Position numbers and translations under genes: made by a program. Below are positions 7,023 through 15,537 of a DNA stretch of 23,771 nucleotides, one piece after another. The notes under the pieces were generated by a model, which saw only the letters and a list, made by a program, of their open reading frames with translations, searched no databases and was not told where the DNA came from. Location: the IMG/VR virus record IMGVR_UViG_3300012012_000677, positions 1 to 23,771 of that record. The stretch is one strand, 5' to 3'. The first letter of the stretch is position 1. Every line of letters starts with the position of its first letter. This DNA is from a virus.

Positions 7023-7838
7023 ATGCCTCATTCTTATTTTAGTCCTAGCGTTATTGCAAATATTTCAAATATTGCACGCACCTATTTGCGTGATTTTCCT
7101 AAATTCTTTCAAACTTCTTTTGAAGCAACAACACGTACTTACGAATTAGGACATCCAAACATAGATATAGATAGTTTATATATTGCAACATACACATCTA
7201 ATACACCTACGGAACTGTCTGCTTCTGCATTTTCCTTAGACGCTAGAAACGGTATTTTAAGGCTTGCAAGCACACCAGCAGCAAACAGTAGTTTAATGGT
7301 TGAAGGCTACCACTATGAATGGATTTTGCCTGCAGACCTTGATTTTTACACAACTCATGCTATTGAAGAACACGCATATAATTTGTCTACTCCTGTAGAA
7401 AACATGTCCGCAATTGTTATTGACACTATTGGAATGGCTGCAATTGTTAACTCTTTGTGGGCTTTGTTAAGTGAGTACAGTCGTGATATTGACGTAATGA
7501 CTTCTGAATCGGTTCACATTCCTGGAAGTCAGCGTTTTAGAATGGTTCAAAGTCTTCTTGAATACTGGCAAGCACAGTACGAGAAACAAGCACGTGCTCT
7601 TAATATCGGCGTTAATCGTATTGAGGTAATGACTCTTAGTCGTATTTCTCGCATTACAAATCGTTATGTTCCAATTTATCGTGGTCGTGAACTTGGTGAT
7701 TACGGTCCAATTGAACGAGTGTTTCCAGAACGCGATAAGGGAACTATTGAGATTGAAGATAAGGGAGACGACCTAAGAGAGGATGTATTTGTAGACACGA
7801 ATCCTCCTAGCAGTTTGTATAACACTGGATTCTTTTAA
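7023..7838 (+). CDS. Putative head-tail adaptor (neck) protein
   Basis: A 271-residue protein with an acidic/polar C-terminus and no membrane segments. Features are FSPSVIANISNIARTYLRDF at the N-terminus, a beta-type middle (LDARNGILRLAS), YHYEWILPADLDFY around residue 100, then a helical region with LLEYWQAQYEKQARAL. This is the place in the order (after capsid, before head closure and sheath) where myoviruses encode the adaptor that binds the portal ring. Its stop overlaps the next ATG by one base (TAATG). The specific family is not recognised; the role comes from gene order. Confidence 0.55.
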   Translation: MPHSYFSPSVIANISNIARTYLRDFPKFFQTSFEATTRTYELGHPNIDIDSLYIATYTSNTPTELSASAFSLDARNGILRLASTPAANSSLMVEGYHYEWILPADLDFYTTHAIEEHAYNLSTPVENMSAIVIDTIGMAAIVNSLWALLSEYSRDIDVMTSESVHIPGSQRFRMVQSLLEYWQAQYEKQARALNIGVNRIEVMTLSRISRITNRYVPIYRGRELGDYGPIERVFPERDKGTIEIEDKGDDLREDVFVDTNPPSSLYNTGFF

Positions 7839-8377
7839 TGGATTCCCGAACTGAATTAGGGCTTATCCGAAAACGATACCGAGAGTATTCTCGGTTAGTC
7901 GGTGAGTCTATTATTTATTACGAGTTTACTCCATTTGGTAATGCTGCTAGTTCTACTGGTTCTTACTATGATGACGTTTACAATGAAGGTGTAAGTGGAA
8001 CTGGAGGTCGTAAATATAAAAACGGGATTATTTTGCCTGTTTTAATGATTACGGAAACTGAGGACCAAAAGCGTTCAATTCCAGAAGGTCGTCAGCCAAT
8101 TGAAGTTGTTAATTTTGTAGCCTCGGTAGAAGACTTTAGAGTGGCTGGAATAACCAATGTTTGGGAATATAAAACACACCTTAATGATTTGTTTGCATAT
8201 GACGGTAGGTACTTTACTGTAACTTCATACAAAGTTCGTGGTAGAGCCAAAGACGACATTATTGTGGTTGTTGAAGGTCTAGAGGTTTATATGAATCAAG
8301 AATACCCATTTGACCCTTTAACTACGTTTACCAATATTAGTAACCTTCCTTGGCCTTCCACACTTCCTAGTATCTGA
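7838..8377 (+). CDS. Putative head-closure (stopper) protein
   Basis: A 179-residue protein, largely beta by pattern, starting in a TAATG overlap with the adaptor gene. Notable parts are DDVYNEG near residue 46, then KYKNGIILPVLMITETEDQ and FAYDGRYFTVTSYKVRGRA. The D-x-V-Y-x-E-G loop and the mid-domain beta strands ending in a Y-F-x-V-x-x-x-x-x-R-G segment are common in phage head-closure proteins that seal the portal after packaging. No enzyme motif is visible. Position between the adaptor and the gp10-like protein supports this. Role inferred. Confidence 0.55.
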   Translation: MDSRTELGLIRKRYREYSRLVGESIIYYEFTPFGNAASSTGSYYDDVYNEGVSGTGGRKYKNGIILPVLMITETEDQKRSIPEGRQPIEVVNFVASVEDFRVAGITNVWEYKTHLNDLFAYDGRYFTVTSYKVRGRAKDDIIVVVEGLEVYMNQEYPFDPLTTFTNISNLPWPSTLPSI

Positions 8378-8391
8378 TAAACTTGATTTAA

Positions 8392-8409
8392 CTTTAGCGA
8401 GCGCTAAAG
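8392..8409. repeat. Perfect short palindrome between neck genes
   Basis: CTTTAGCG at 8392-8399 is the exact reverse complement of CGCTAAAG at 8402-8409, with two bases (AG) between. It sits in the 71-base gap between two neck genes. As RNA it would give a 7-bp stem with a 4-base loop and no U-tract. It may be a weak terminator, an RNA stability element or a protein-binding site. Confidence 0.4.
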
Positions 8410-8448
8410 GGTACAACTGCCTAGAAGAATTGGAGTGCATCAACAAGC

Positions 8449-8862
8449 ATGTCGTCTGCCGTACGTTCTTCTAGACCTTCTTTTATTTCTGGTGAATTTG
8501 AAGTTGTACGATATGCAGAATTTTTGGCTAAAGAATACGCGGGTGCTTTGGCTCAAGCCATTAACGAAAGCACCAAAGAAGAAACTCAACTATTAAAAGA
8601 AAAAGCCAAAAACTCTAAGACTGATTGGGTTAAAGTTTCAGATAGTTTAGAAGTTAATTACAATGAAAACACTGGAACTATTGATTACGGTATAACTGGA
8701 AATGATGAAAAGGCACGTCTTGCTACAGACCTTGAATATGGAGTTCCAACAAAAAATGCCCCACAACCTCTTCTTCGCTCACAAGTTTTAGGAAATCAAA
8801 CAGAACTTAGCAATAAAATTGCTAATAAAGTTCACGCTAAATTAACGGCAAAATACCGATGA
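8449..8862 (+). CDS. HK97 gp10-like neck / tail-completion protein
   Basis: A 137-residue protein with a helical, charged first half (residues 20-55) and a beta part. The segment DLEYGVPTKNAPQPLLRSQ near residues 95-113 matches the L-E-Y-G ... A-P ... L-R signature of HK97 gp10-like proteins. These sit at the head-tail junction or help complete the tail. It ends in an ATGA overlap with the next gene, so the two are likely translated together. The sequence GGAG upstream of ATG 8449 is more distant than usual (about 14 bases), so the start is less certain; an internal ATG is not obvious. Good family match, moderate certainty on exact role. Confidence 0.65.
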   Translation: MSSAVRSSRPSFISGEFEVVRYAEFLAKEYAGALAQAINESTKEETQLLKEKAKNSKTDWVKVSDSLEVNYNENTGTIDYGITGNDEKARLATDLEYGVPTKNAPQPLLRSQVLGNQTELSNKIANKVHAKLTAKYR

Positions 8863-9587
8863 GTAGAGTTGGTTTTCTCCTTGCCGAAGATGAGGCTCTT
8901 AAAAGCCTATTTAATGGTCTAACAGTTCCCGACGACAGAGACAATGAGCGTCCAGTAGAAACGTTCTTTAGATATCCAGAAGGTGAAACCGAGCGTTCAT
9001 ATCCATTTGTTACTTTAGAACATATTGATATCATCCATGCTAGAAATAGACAACATTCAGAATCAGATATTTACTACAGAACTGGTGCGGGTGCCGCACC
9101 TGCTATTGAAGCAGGTTCTGCAAATCGCATGGATTATTGGCCTAGTGTGTCTACTAACTTTAGTTTTAAAACAAACAAAAACAGTTATGCTTATTTAGAG
9201 GCTAACGAACATGTCCCTGTTGATTTGCTTTATCAAATTTCTACGTTTACACGAACAGCCTTACACGATAGGTATTTAACTGCCAAAATTTTAACTGAAA
9301 TATTCCCTTGGAGAAAAGGGTTTATTGACATTGGCGCAGACGGAACCATTAGGCGTTTAGACCTATTGGATTGGACCACAGCAGACCTTCTTGACCCAGA
9401 GGCTGGCTATCGCAAACGTATTTTCCGAAAAGTTTACACCGTACAAATGACCGCCGAGATTCCGTCATCTCGGATTTTGGGCGTTAAAGCGGTTACTACA
9501 GTTGTTGGCAATGTTGAGCGAATCAACAGCGTCAATGGAAGCGTATACAATATGAGTAGTAACTCTGAAGAACAATTTCCCGATTAG
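8859..9587 (+). CDS. Putative tail-terminator / tail-completion protein
   Basis: A 242-residue soluble protein starting in an ATGA overlap. The N-terminal third includes ETERSYPFVTLEHIDI, a pattern common in neck or tail-completion proteins. The middle has VDLLYQISTFTRTALHDRYL, a helix often found in phage terminator-type folds (short beta strand, then long helix). The C-terminal region contains FRKVYTVQMTAEIP. It is the last gene before the tail sheath, the usual place for the protein capping the tail at the neck. No catalytic motif is visible. Function from order and general pattern. Confidence 0.55.
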   Translation: MSRVGFLLAEDEALKSLFNGLTVPDDRDNERPVETFFRYPEGETERSYPFVTLEHIDIIHARNRQHSESDIYYRTGAGAAPAIEAGSANRMDYWPSVSTNFSFKTNKNSYAYLEANEHVPVDLLYQISTFTRTALHDRYLTAKILTEIFPWRKGFIDIGADGTIRRLDLLDWTTADLLDPEAGYRKRIFRKVYTVQMTAEIPSSRILGVKAVTTVVGNVERINSVNGSVYNMSSNSEEQFPD

Positions 9588-9614
9588 TAATGTGTATAGT
9601 CCCAATATCTAAGG

Positions 9615-9620
9615 TATACT
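9615..9620 (+). promoter_or_regulatory. Possible -10 element upstream of the sheath gene
   Basis: TATACT lies in the 54-base gap before the sheath gene, 21 bases ahead of ATG 9642. A similar TATACT occurs at 5953-5958 after the capsid terminator. No convincing TTGACA-like -35 element stands at the proper distance for either. A sheath promoter is plausible but weakly supported. Confidence 0.2.
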
Positions 9621-9641
9621 TTCTGTAAGGAGTAATCCACA

Positions 9642-11129
9642 ATGGCATTTCAAAGACCTGGCGTTCATGTATCAGAAGGCGCCTTTACAACAACATCCAA
9701 CTCTGGCACCGATACTGTTGCTGCTGGCTTCATTGCGACTGCACCACGTGGTCCAATTGTTCCAACAAAAGTAACGTCATGGACAGCGTATAAAGCGCTG
9801 TACGGCGACATTGAAGATGCGTACGACCTTCCTTATGCGGTATATCATTTTTTTGCAAACGGTGGTCGTAGTACATATGTTTCTCGTGTATATGATTCAT
9901 CTGCCGCTCTTTCTGCTTCAGTAGCCGTTGCAGGAACAGTAAACGGTGGGGGTTCGTCAACTGTGTTTACAGCACGTGCTGCAAACCCTGGTGCTTGGGG
10001 AAATAGCCTTACAGTGAGTGTTACTGCTGGATTGGTTACTGGCAATGAGCCAACATTTAATTTAATTGTTAAATTGAGTGGCACAGAAGTTGAGCGTTGG
10101 AACGAAGTAAGTCTTGATTTGAATTCAAATCGTTACTTAGGAACGGTAGTAAACACTTACTCTACCTACATCACTGTTGTATCTATTGCTACATACACAT
10201 CTGCGTTTACTGTTACTGCGGTATCTAACTCTGCTTTGGCAAGTGGTTCCGATGGGTCAACGCTAATTAACGGAGATTACGAAGACGCAATTGATGGATT
10301 TGACTCAGTTACAGAAGAGTTGCTTCTTAACGTTGTTGATAATACAACTGCTGCTATTGTTAACTACGCATTAGCATATGCTGAAACTCGTGGAGATTGT
10401 TTTGTAGTAATTGACCCTGCAACTGTTACTTCTGGAGCCGATGCAGTTTCTGCTATTTCTGGATATACCGCTTCTTCTTATGGTGCTGTATATTATCCAA
10501 AACTTAAAATGATTGACCCATCAAAAACAGGTGCTTCTGCAATTCGCGATACTGCACCTGGTGGGGCTATTCTTGGATTGTACTCACGAGTTGATTCAGA
10601 ACGAACAGTTGCAAAAGCACCTGCTGGTTTTAGTTATGACGTTCGCAATGCTTTTGGTCTTGTAATCTCGTTTACCGAAGCAGAACAAGGAACTATGTAT
10701 GATGCTCACGTAAACACTATGAAAGCAATTCCTGGTGCTGGAGTAATTATTAATGGTGCTCGTACTTTGAAGAAAACAGATATCACAAAGTACGTTCCAA
10801 CGCGCCGAAGCCTTAACTATGTTAAAGCCCAATCACGACGCCTTACAGAGTTTGCGGTATTTGAACCTAACAATGAGCGTCTGTGGACAAACATTCAAGT
10901 TCGTCTTTCTAAATTTCTTGCTGAGTTTTGGAGTGCAGGAGGTCTTAAAGGTCGTAATACAAGTGAAGCGTTTTATGTGTTGTGCGATTCAACAAACAAT
11001 ACAACAAACTCAATTGAAAATGGTGAAGTTCGTGTAGAGGTCGGGGTTGCATTGCAAACTCCCGCCGAATTTATTGTCATTGAAGTTAGCCAATTTGTTG
11101 GCGGCTCAAATCTAAACGAAACTGTTTAA
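9642..11129 (+). CDS. Contractile tail sheath protein
   Basis: A 495-residue protein that would assemble around the tail tube and contract to drive it through the cell envelope. The N-terminus (RPGVHVSE near residues 5-12, then VAAGFIATAPRGPIVPTKVT) is the standard start of phage sheath proteins. Residues 60-85 (LPYAVYHFFANGGRSTYVSR) are the typical A-V-x-x-F-F-x-N-G-G motif. The C-terminal part (INGARTLKKTDITKYVPTRR, then FAVFEPNNERLWTNIQ) carries the conserved sheath core. The central Ser/Thr/Val-rich part (about 85-230) is the variable outer domain. AAGGAG precedes ATG. Followed 10 bases later by the tube gene, as in most myoviruses. High confidence. Confidence 0.93.
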   Translation: MAFQRPGVHVSEGAFTTTSNSGTDTVAAGFIATAPRGPIVPTKVTSWTAYKALYGDIEDAYDLPYAVYHFFANGGRSTYVSRVYDSSAALSASVAVAGTVNGGGSSTVFTARAANPGAWGNSLTVSVTAGLVTGNEPTFNLIVKLSGTEVERWNEVSLDLNSNRYLGTVVNTYSTYITVVSIATYTSAFTVTAVSNSALASGSDGSTLINGDYEDAIDGFDSVTEELLLNVVDNTTAAIVNYALAYAETRGDCFVVIDPATVTSGADAVSAISGYTASSYGAVYYPKLKMIDPSKTGASAIRDTAPGGAILGLYSRVDSERTVAKAPAGFSYDVRNAFGLVISFTEAEQGTMYDAHVNTMKAIPGAGVIINGARTLKKTDITKYVPTRRSLNYVKAQSRRLTEFAVFEPNNERLWTNIQVRLSKFLAEFWSAGGLKGRNTSEAFYVLCDSTNNTTNSIENGEVRVEVGVALQTPAEFIVIEVSQFVGGSNLNETV

Positions 11130-11139
11130 GGAGAAAAAA

Positions 11140-11784
11140 ATGGCTATTTCACAACGTACTGACCCGCTTAGAAACTTTAAGTTTCAAATTCAAATTGTGG
11201 GCGGAACCGATTTGGCAAGTCACACTTCGTCAGGAACTGGAACAGGACTTGATGGTCTTGGTTTTGCAGAAATGTCTGGTTTAAGCGTAACTAACGAATT
11301 GATTGCTTATCGTGAGGGTGGTATGAACACTCATCCACACAAGATGGTAGGACAATCGGATTTCCCACCAGTTTCATTTAGTCGTGGTGTGTTTTCTAAT
11401 CAAGCACAGATGTGGAAATGGCAAACATTTATCCACTCGTGGCAACAAGGAACAGCCGCTACAGGAAGCACTGGTTTGTTAAAATCAGGTGGTAGTAACG
11501 ACTATCGTTGTGACATTGTTGTTCGTGTATACGACCACCCATATACTCGCAATGATGGTGTTGGTGGTTCGTATCAAGCAACTGACCTTCCAGATGGTTC
11601 AACTAAACCAGGTAAGGTTCAATTAGCATTTAAATTGTTTAACTGTTGGCCTGGAGTTTTTGCAATGAACGGTCTTAACGCTGGTGATAACGGTATCCTC
11701 ATTCAACAAATGACGGTCCACCATGAAGGCTTCTATGTTGCATTTACTGAAAATGAAATCAACTCAATTGGAACAACTCGTTAA
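11140..11784 (+). CDS. Tail tube protein (T4 gp19-like)
   Basis: A 214-residue protein forming the hollow inner tube. The N-terminus (RTDPLRNFKFQIQI) and the following LGFAEMSGLSV match the phage tail-tube family, in which an N-F-x-F-x-V/I strand precedes a G-F-x-E-x-S-G-L loop. Further matches are YREGGMNTHPHKMVGQ and a C-terminal strand region with VQLAFKLFNCWPGVF. GGAG precedes ATG by a few bases and the sheath stop lies 10 bases upstream. Length is a little above the common 150-170 residues because of an extra loop region around 110-150. High confidence. Confidence 0.9.
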   Translation: MAISQRTDPLRNFKFQIQIVGGTDLASHTSSGTGTGLDGLGFAEMSGLSVTNELIAYREGGMNTHPHKMVGQSDFPPVSFSRGVFSNQAQMWKWQTFIHSWQQGTAATGSTGLLKSGGSNDYRCDIVVRVYDHPYTRNDGVGGSYQATDLPDGSTKPGKVQLAFKLFNCWPGVFAMNGLNAGDNGILIQQMTVHHEGFYVAFTENEINSIGTTR

Positions 11785-11818
11785 TAATTTTTAATATTTA
11801 CAATTTAAGGAGCACTAT

Positions 11819-12619
11819 ATGTCTACTGAACTTTCGTCTGATGCCGCGGCTGTAAACCAAGCCCTTCAAGACCCAGCACCAAAAGTAGACCTTCCAACAA
11901 GTTTAAAAGTTGACCTGTATCGTGGTCTGTATATACCCGCATCAGACGAGTGGTATACCACTGCAACTGTTCGTGAACTTAACGGAGAAGACGAGGAAGC
12001 CCTTTCTGCTTTTGACGTTCAAAAAAACGTTACCTATTCAGAGTACATGACACACCTTTTAAAACGTGGTGTTGTATCAATTGGAGACCTTGAAGTAAAA
12101 GGAAAAGCAGAAGTTATTGACGATTTAATTGTTGGTGACAGAGACGCTTTGTTTTTAGGAGTATTAAAAGCAACCTATGGTCGTTATCGTGAGTTCCAAG
12201 TAACTTGCCGAGAATGTGGTGGTGATAACGACATTACTATGGATTTAGATAAAGACTTTACATCTAAAAAAATAGATGTAGACCTTCATAAACCTATTGA
12301 AGTAAAATTAAAAAATAACAGTGTAATTAAATTACAGTATCCAACTGGTGGGGATAGCCAAGTTGCTGGAAAGCGTGGTAAAACTACGGCTGAACAAAAC
12401 ACTATTATTTTGTCACGATGTGTATTATTAGACGGTAAAACTACTGCTGAAAAAGAGGCGTGGGCTAGGGGGTTGTCATTGGCTGACCGTAACAAGTTGG
12501 TTAAAGCCCTCTTCTCGGCGCAACCAGGGCCTCGTATGGAAGAGGTGGAAACCCAATGCTCCCACTGTAATGCTAAGATAGTACTAGCACTAGATTGGGT
12601 CGCACTTTTATTTGGCTAA
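11819..12619 (+). CDS. Tail assembly chaperone / T4 gp26-like baseplate assembly protein with split zinc-ribbon
   Basis: A 266-residue soluble protein between tube and tape measure, the position of tail assembly chaperones. It has an acidic N-terminus, then TATVRELNGEDEEAL near residues 46-60, common in gp26-like and chaperone proteins. Two Cys pairs are visible: CREC (C130, C133) and CSHC (C247, C250). Together they could bind one zinc ion as a ribbon with an inserted domain of about 115 residues. The stop TAA 12617-12619 is overlapped by a short ORF in the +1 frame, which may be an independent gene or a frameshifted extension. AAGGAG precedes ATG. Chaperone role from position; zinc binding from the Cys pairs; homology to gp26 is suggestive only. 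Confidence 0.65.
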   Translation: MSTELSSDAAAVNQALQDPAPKVDLPTSLKVDLYRGLYIPASDEWYTTATVRELNGEDEEALSAFDVQKNVTYSEYMTHLLKRGVVSIGDLEVKGKAEVIDDLIVGDRDALFLGVLKATYGRYREFQVTCRECGGDNDITMDLDKDFTSKKIDVDLHKPIEVKLKNNSVIKLQYPTGGDSQVAGKRGKTTAEQNTIILSRCVLLDGKTTAEKEAWARGLSLADRNKLVKALFSAQPGPRMEEVETQCSHCNAKIVLALDWVALLFG

Positions 12620-12764
12620 TCTAGTCAGAGTTTATTGGGAGTACGAAGCGATTGCCTCTACGTATAGGGGTTTTGGTCTAAAAGACCTTAAAACTATGAC
12701 GGTAAGACAACGAGCATTCTGGTTCAGGATGTCTAGTTGGCGAAACTCCAGTGGAGGCAATTAA
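12612..12764 (+). CDS. Short overlapping tail-chaperone ORF (+1 frame or TTG start)
   Basis: The +1 frame relative to the preceding gene is open from 12594 to TAA 12762-12764. From TTG 12612 it encodes 50 residues with segments NLVRVYWEYEAIASTYRGFG and LKDLKTMTVRQRAFWFRM. This amphipathic, aromatic and basic pattern looks like genuine protein and resembles the short second product made between tube and tape-measure genes in many phages. Two routes are possible: coupled initiation at TTG, inside the end of the previous gene, or +1 slippage near CTT-T at 12605-12608 giving a fused longer protein. No Shine-Dalgarno sequence precedes the TTG. Coding is likely; the expression mechanism is unknown. 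Confidence 0.6.
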   Translation: MANLVRVYWEYEAIASTYRGFGLKDLKTMTVRQRAFWFRMSSWRNSSGGN

Positions 12765-12767
12765 ATA

Positions 12768-15536
12768 ATGGAAGAACCAAATCTTGGTGGAGGCTTAGGC
12801 GGCAGTGCTGCTGAGGGCAATGCCGCAAGTTCAATGGGTAATTCTGTTGTTAACTCACGCCTTAGCGTTGACCTTAAAATGTTGGAAGGTCTTAACAAAG
12901 AACTTAACACCTTAAACGAAAATACTAAAAAGATTAAATCTAATTTTAAAGATTTAATTAGTAACACTAAAACTTTAACCGCAGAGTTAAACAAAGCCGC
13001 TACTGCAATGGGCAAGGTCAGTGGTAAGTCTGGTTCTGGTTACATGGACATGAGCAAAGGTATGCCTGATGCTGCGGCTGCTGGTCGCCAACAGCAACTG
13101 GCTGACGTTGAACGCATCTTAGGAGCGCTTGGTAAAGGTGGTGGGCTTCCTGGAGGCGGTGGAGGAGGAGGCGGTGGCGGAAAGATTCTTGGTGGTTTAA
13201 AGGCTTTTGGAAACAACCCTTACGTTCAAGCGGCTTCACAATTTGGACAAGCAGCAATAGGCGCAATTGATGACCGTGTTGACCGTAACAAGGGTTACGC
13301 ACTCCCAGCAGACAAATTAAGCGTACAACTGCAACAGCAGTATGGCATGAGCCAAATGGACGTAATGAATGATTTGCGTGGACCTCTGCGTAGTCGTCGT
13401 TTAGGAATGGGTGGAATTAACGAACTACTTTCAATGCAATCGCGAACAGGTATCAATGCAGCCAATCAAGCAAGTTCTGTTGAGGGCATGCGAACTCTTA
13501 TGGGTTACGGTTACAGTGCAGGAGATGCAACTAACTACATTGAAAGTATGGGTCAAGCAGACACCGTAAACAGAATGTTTATGATGACTGGAACAAGTCT
13601 TTATGGTATTGGTGGTCAACAAAAATCAGCACAACAAGTAAACCAAGATTTAATTGGAAGACTTGGTTTAAACAATCGTGAAATTATTAATGCTGGTCGT
13701 CAAGATGGTTCTATGGTTCGTCAACGTTTGCAAATGTCTGGACTTGACCAAGGTGCTCAAGACTTATTACTTCAATACGCAGAATCAAACGTTAGTTTTA
13801 CTGAAAAAGGTGGCAAAGGCTTTTACGACCCTTCTAAAAAATCTGACCGTGAAAGAATGGGTATTGAAGGAAACTATGCCACACAGCAAGAAGAAACTAC
13901 ACGAACAGAAGTAAACCGTGAAGAGCAGATGTATAAGCGTCAAGCGGATAATTACGCTCAAATGGAAAAGAATTTACAAAACGTAAACAAAGCATTAGGT
14001 GCATTTGAGGACAAATTATCGGGCATTACTGGGGCAAGAACAAGCACTCGTGGATTTGGTCAACTGTTAAGCCCAGCACTTGGAATTGCTGGAGCAATTG
14101 TTGGTGGCATTGCAACTGGTAACCCTCTGGGAGCAATGGCTGGTTATTCAATAGGTTCAGGAATAGGTACTGCTGTTGGAGACGCTACTGGAGGAGGAGC
14201 AGCAAATCCTGGGCGTATTGCTGCGGAAAACCCTACCAAAAAACCAAACAACAGTGCTGGTCTTTCTCAACTAAAGCCAATTTTACGTGAACCTCTTGCA
14301 AAACTTATGGCAGACCGTCCTGGAATTTCTATTGGTCAAAGTTACCGTAGTCCAGAAGCCCAGAAAAAGATGTTCTTGGAACGCTATTACCGAACAGATG
14401 AAGAAACTAATACATACTATGACGGTTCATATTGGATGAAAAAACCAGGTGTTGCAATGGCAGCACCTCCAGGATTGTCATATCACGAAATTGGTTTGGC
14501 GGCTGACCTTGTATTTTCTAATCCAACCGACATTCAATGGTTGCAAGCAAACGCCAGCAAATATGGCCTTGATGAATTTTCACGACACGGAGAACCGTGG
14601 CACGTGCAATCAAAAGCCTACCCAGCAAGCCGTAGACAATACGAAGAAAGTGGGGCATCATACGGAACAGAAACTGAGCCTGAATATAAATATGTTGCAG
14701 ACACTACTGGTGTAATAACTGAAACAGGTCCAATGGGACAAACTGGTATGGGAATGGATACAGACGCAACAATTAAACAACAATTGAGCATGTCTGAGTC
14801 AGTGGCTTCGTTTTCTTCAATGGGAGTTGGTGGAACTATCGGTGGACGTTCTAAACAAAGAACATCAAAAGGTGGCAGGGACAGAGGAGGTTCAGAAAAA
14901 ACAAAAATAGATTCTGCTCCTGGTGCTTTTGACCCGTACGAAATGGCTCGCATTCTTGAACGAAGAAAATTTAAAAAAGAAGATATTTGGAAAATGATTG
15001 CTATATCTCATCGTGAATCTAGATGGAACCCAAATGCCTACAATGGAAATCGCGCAACAGGAGACGATTCATATGGTTTGTTTCAAATCAATATGCTTGG
15101 GGACATGGGTCCAAAACGCGCTAAGGATTTTGGGATTACAGATTACAAACAATTGCTTGACCCAATAACAAACATAAAGGCAGCGCGTATTATGTACGGC
15201 GGTGGGAACTTGTCACCGTGGAATAAAAATGGAAACCCATTAGGTAATATCCCTAATTCAACAATTAACGCAAGTAAAGAAATTGCTGGAAGTTTTGGTT
15301 ATCCAACAGGTGACCCATCAGATAAAGGGTATACCCCTCAAAGACAAGGAAACAATTCTTCATCTGGTTCCACCAACATTAAAACTGGGGAAACTACAAA
15401 CAACACTTTTAATGTTAACCCTACGATAAACCTTACTAGCACTGGTTCTGTTCCTATGGACGCTGCTAAATTGGCAAAAGAAGTAACTAAACTTATTGAC
15501 CGCGAATTAAGAATGAATATGGTAAGGAGTTCGTAA
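12768..15536 (+). CDS. Tape-measure protein with M15 peptidase and lytic transglycosylase domains
   Basis: A 922-residue protein preceded by TGGAGG. Residues 30-85 form a coiled coil, followed by a run of Gly near 130-140, helical central regions, and a hydrophobic Gly/Ala-rich stretch around 437-472 that could cross or disturb a membrane. Residues about 500-630 are an M15/VanY-type zinc peptidase: SYRSPEAQ, the S-x-H-x-x-G-x-A-x-D motif (S571, H573, D580) and E-P-W-H (E609, H612). Residues about 720-835 are a lysozyme-like transglycosylase: SHRESRWNP with E750 as the likely acid, then DSYGLFQIN. The protein would set tail length and cut peptide and glycan bonds of peptidoglycan at entry. It follows the chaperone genes. 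Domain calls are strong; the tape-measure role rests on position and coiled coil. Confidence 0.85.
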   Translation: MEEPNLGGGLGGSAAEGNAASSMGNSVVNSRLSVDLKMLEGLNKELNTLNENTKKIKSNFKDLISNTKTLTAELNKAATAMGKVSGKSGSGYMDMSKGMPDAAAAGRQQQLADVERILGALGKGGGLPGGGGGGGGGGKILGGLKAFGNNPYVQAASQFGQAAIGAIDDRVDRNKGYALPADKLSVQLQQQYGMSQMDVMNDLRGPLRSRRLGMGGINELLSMQSRTGINAANQASSVEGMRTLMGYGYSAGDATNYIESMGQADTVNRMFMMTGTSLYGIGGQQKSAQQVNQDLIGRLGLNNREIINAGRQDGSMVRQRLQMSGLDQGAQDLLLQYAESNVSFTEKGGKGFYDPSKKSDRERMGIEGNYATQQEETTRTEVNREEQMYKRQADNYAQMEKNLQNVNKALGAFEDKLSGITGARTSTRGFGQLLSPALGIAGAIVGGIATGNPLGAMAGYSIGSGIGTAVGDATGGGAANPGRIAAENPTKKPNNSAGLSQLKPILREPLAKLMADRPGISIGQSYRSPEAQKKMFLERYYRTDEETNTYYDGSYWMKKPGVAMAAPPGLSYHEIGLAADLVFSNPTDIQWLQANASKYGLDEFSRHGEPWHVQSKAYPASRRQYEESGASYGTETEPEYKYVADTTGVITETGPMGQTGMGMDTDATIKQQLSMSESVASFSSMGVGGTIGGRSKQRTSKGGRDRGGSEKTKIDSAPGAFDPYEMARILERRKFKKEDIWKMIAISHRESRWNPNAYNGNRATGDDSYGLFQINMLGDMGPKRAKDFGITDYKQLLDPITNIKAARIMYGGGNLSPWNKNGNPLGNIPNSTINASKEIAGSFGYPTGDPSDKGYTPQRQGNNSSSGSTNIKTGETTNNTFNVNPTINLTSTGSVPMDAAKLAKEVTKLIDRELRMNMVRSS

Positions 15537-15537
15537 T

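Noticed and set aside
13140-13185. Gly-codon-rich stretch in the tape-measure gene as a DNA repeat
   Set aside because: It is a coding low-complexity linker of Gly codons (GGN), not a tandem repeat unit with function of its own.
12761-15000. Long minus-strand open frames opposite the tape-measure gene (e.g. 12761-13015, 14618-14953)
   Set aside because: They lie fully inside a well-supported + strand gene, lack ribosome binding sites, and their peptides look like shadow translations.
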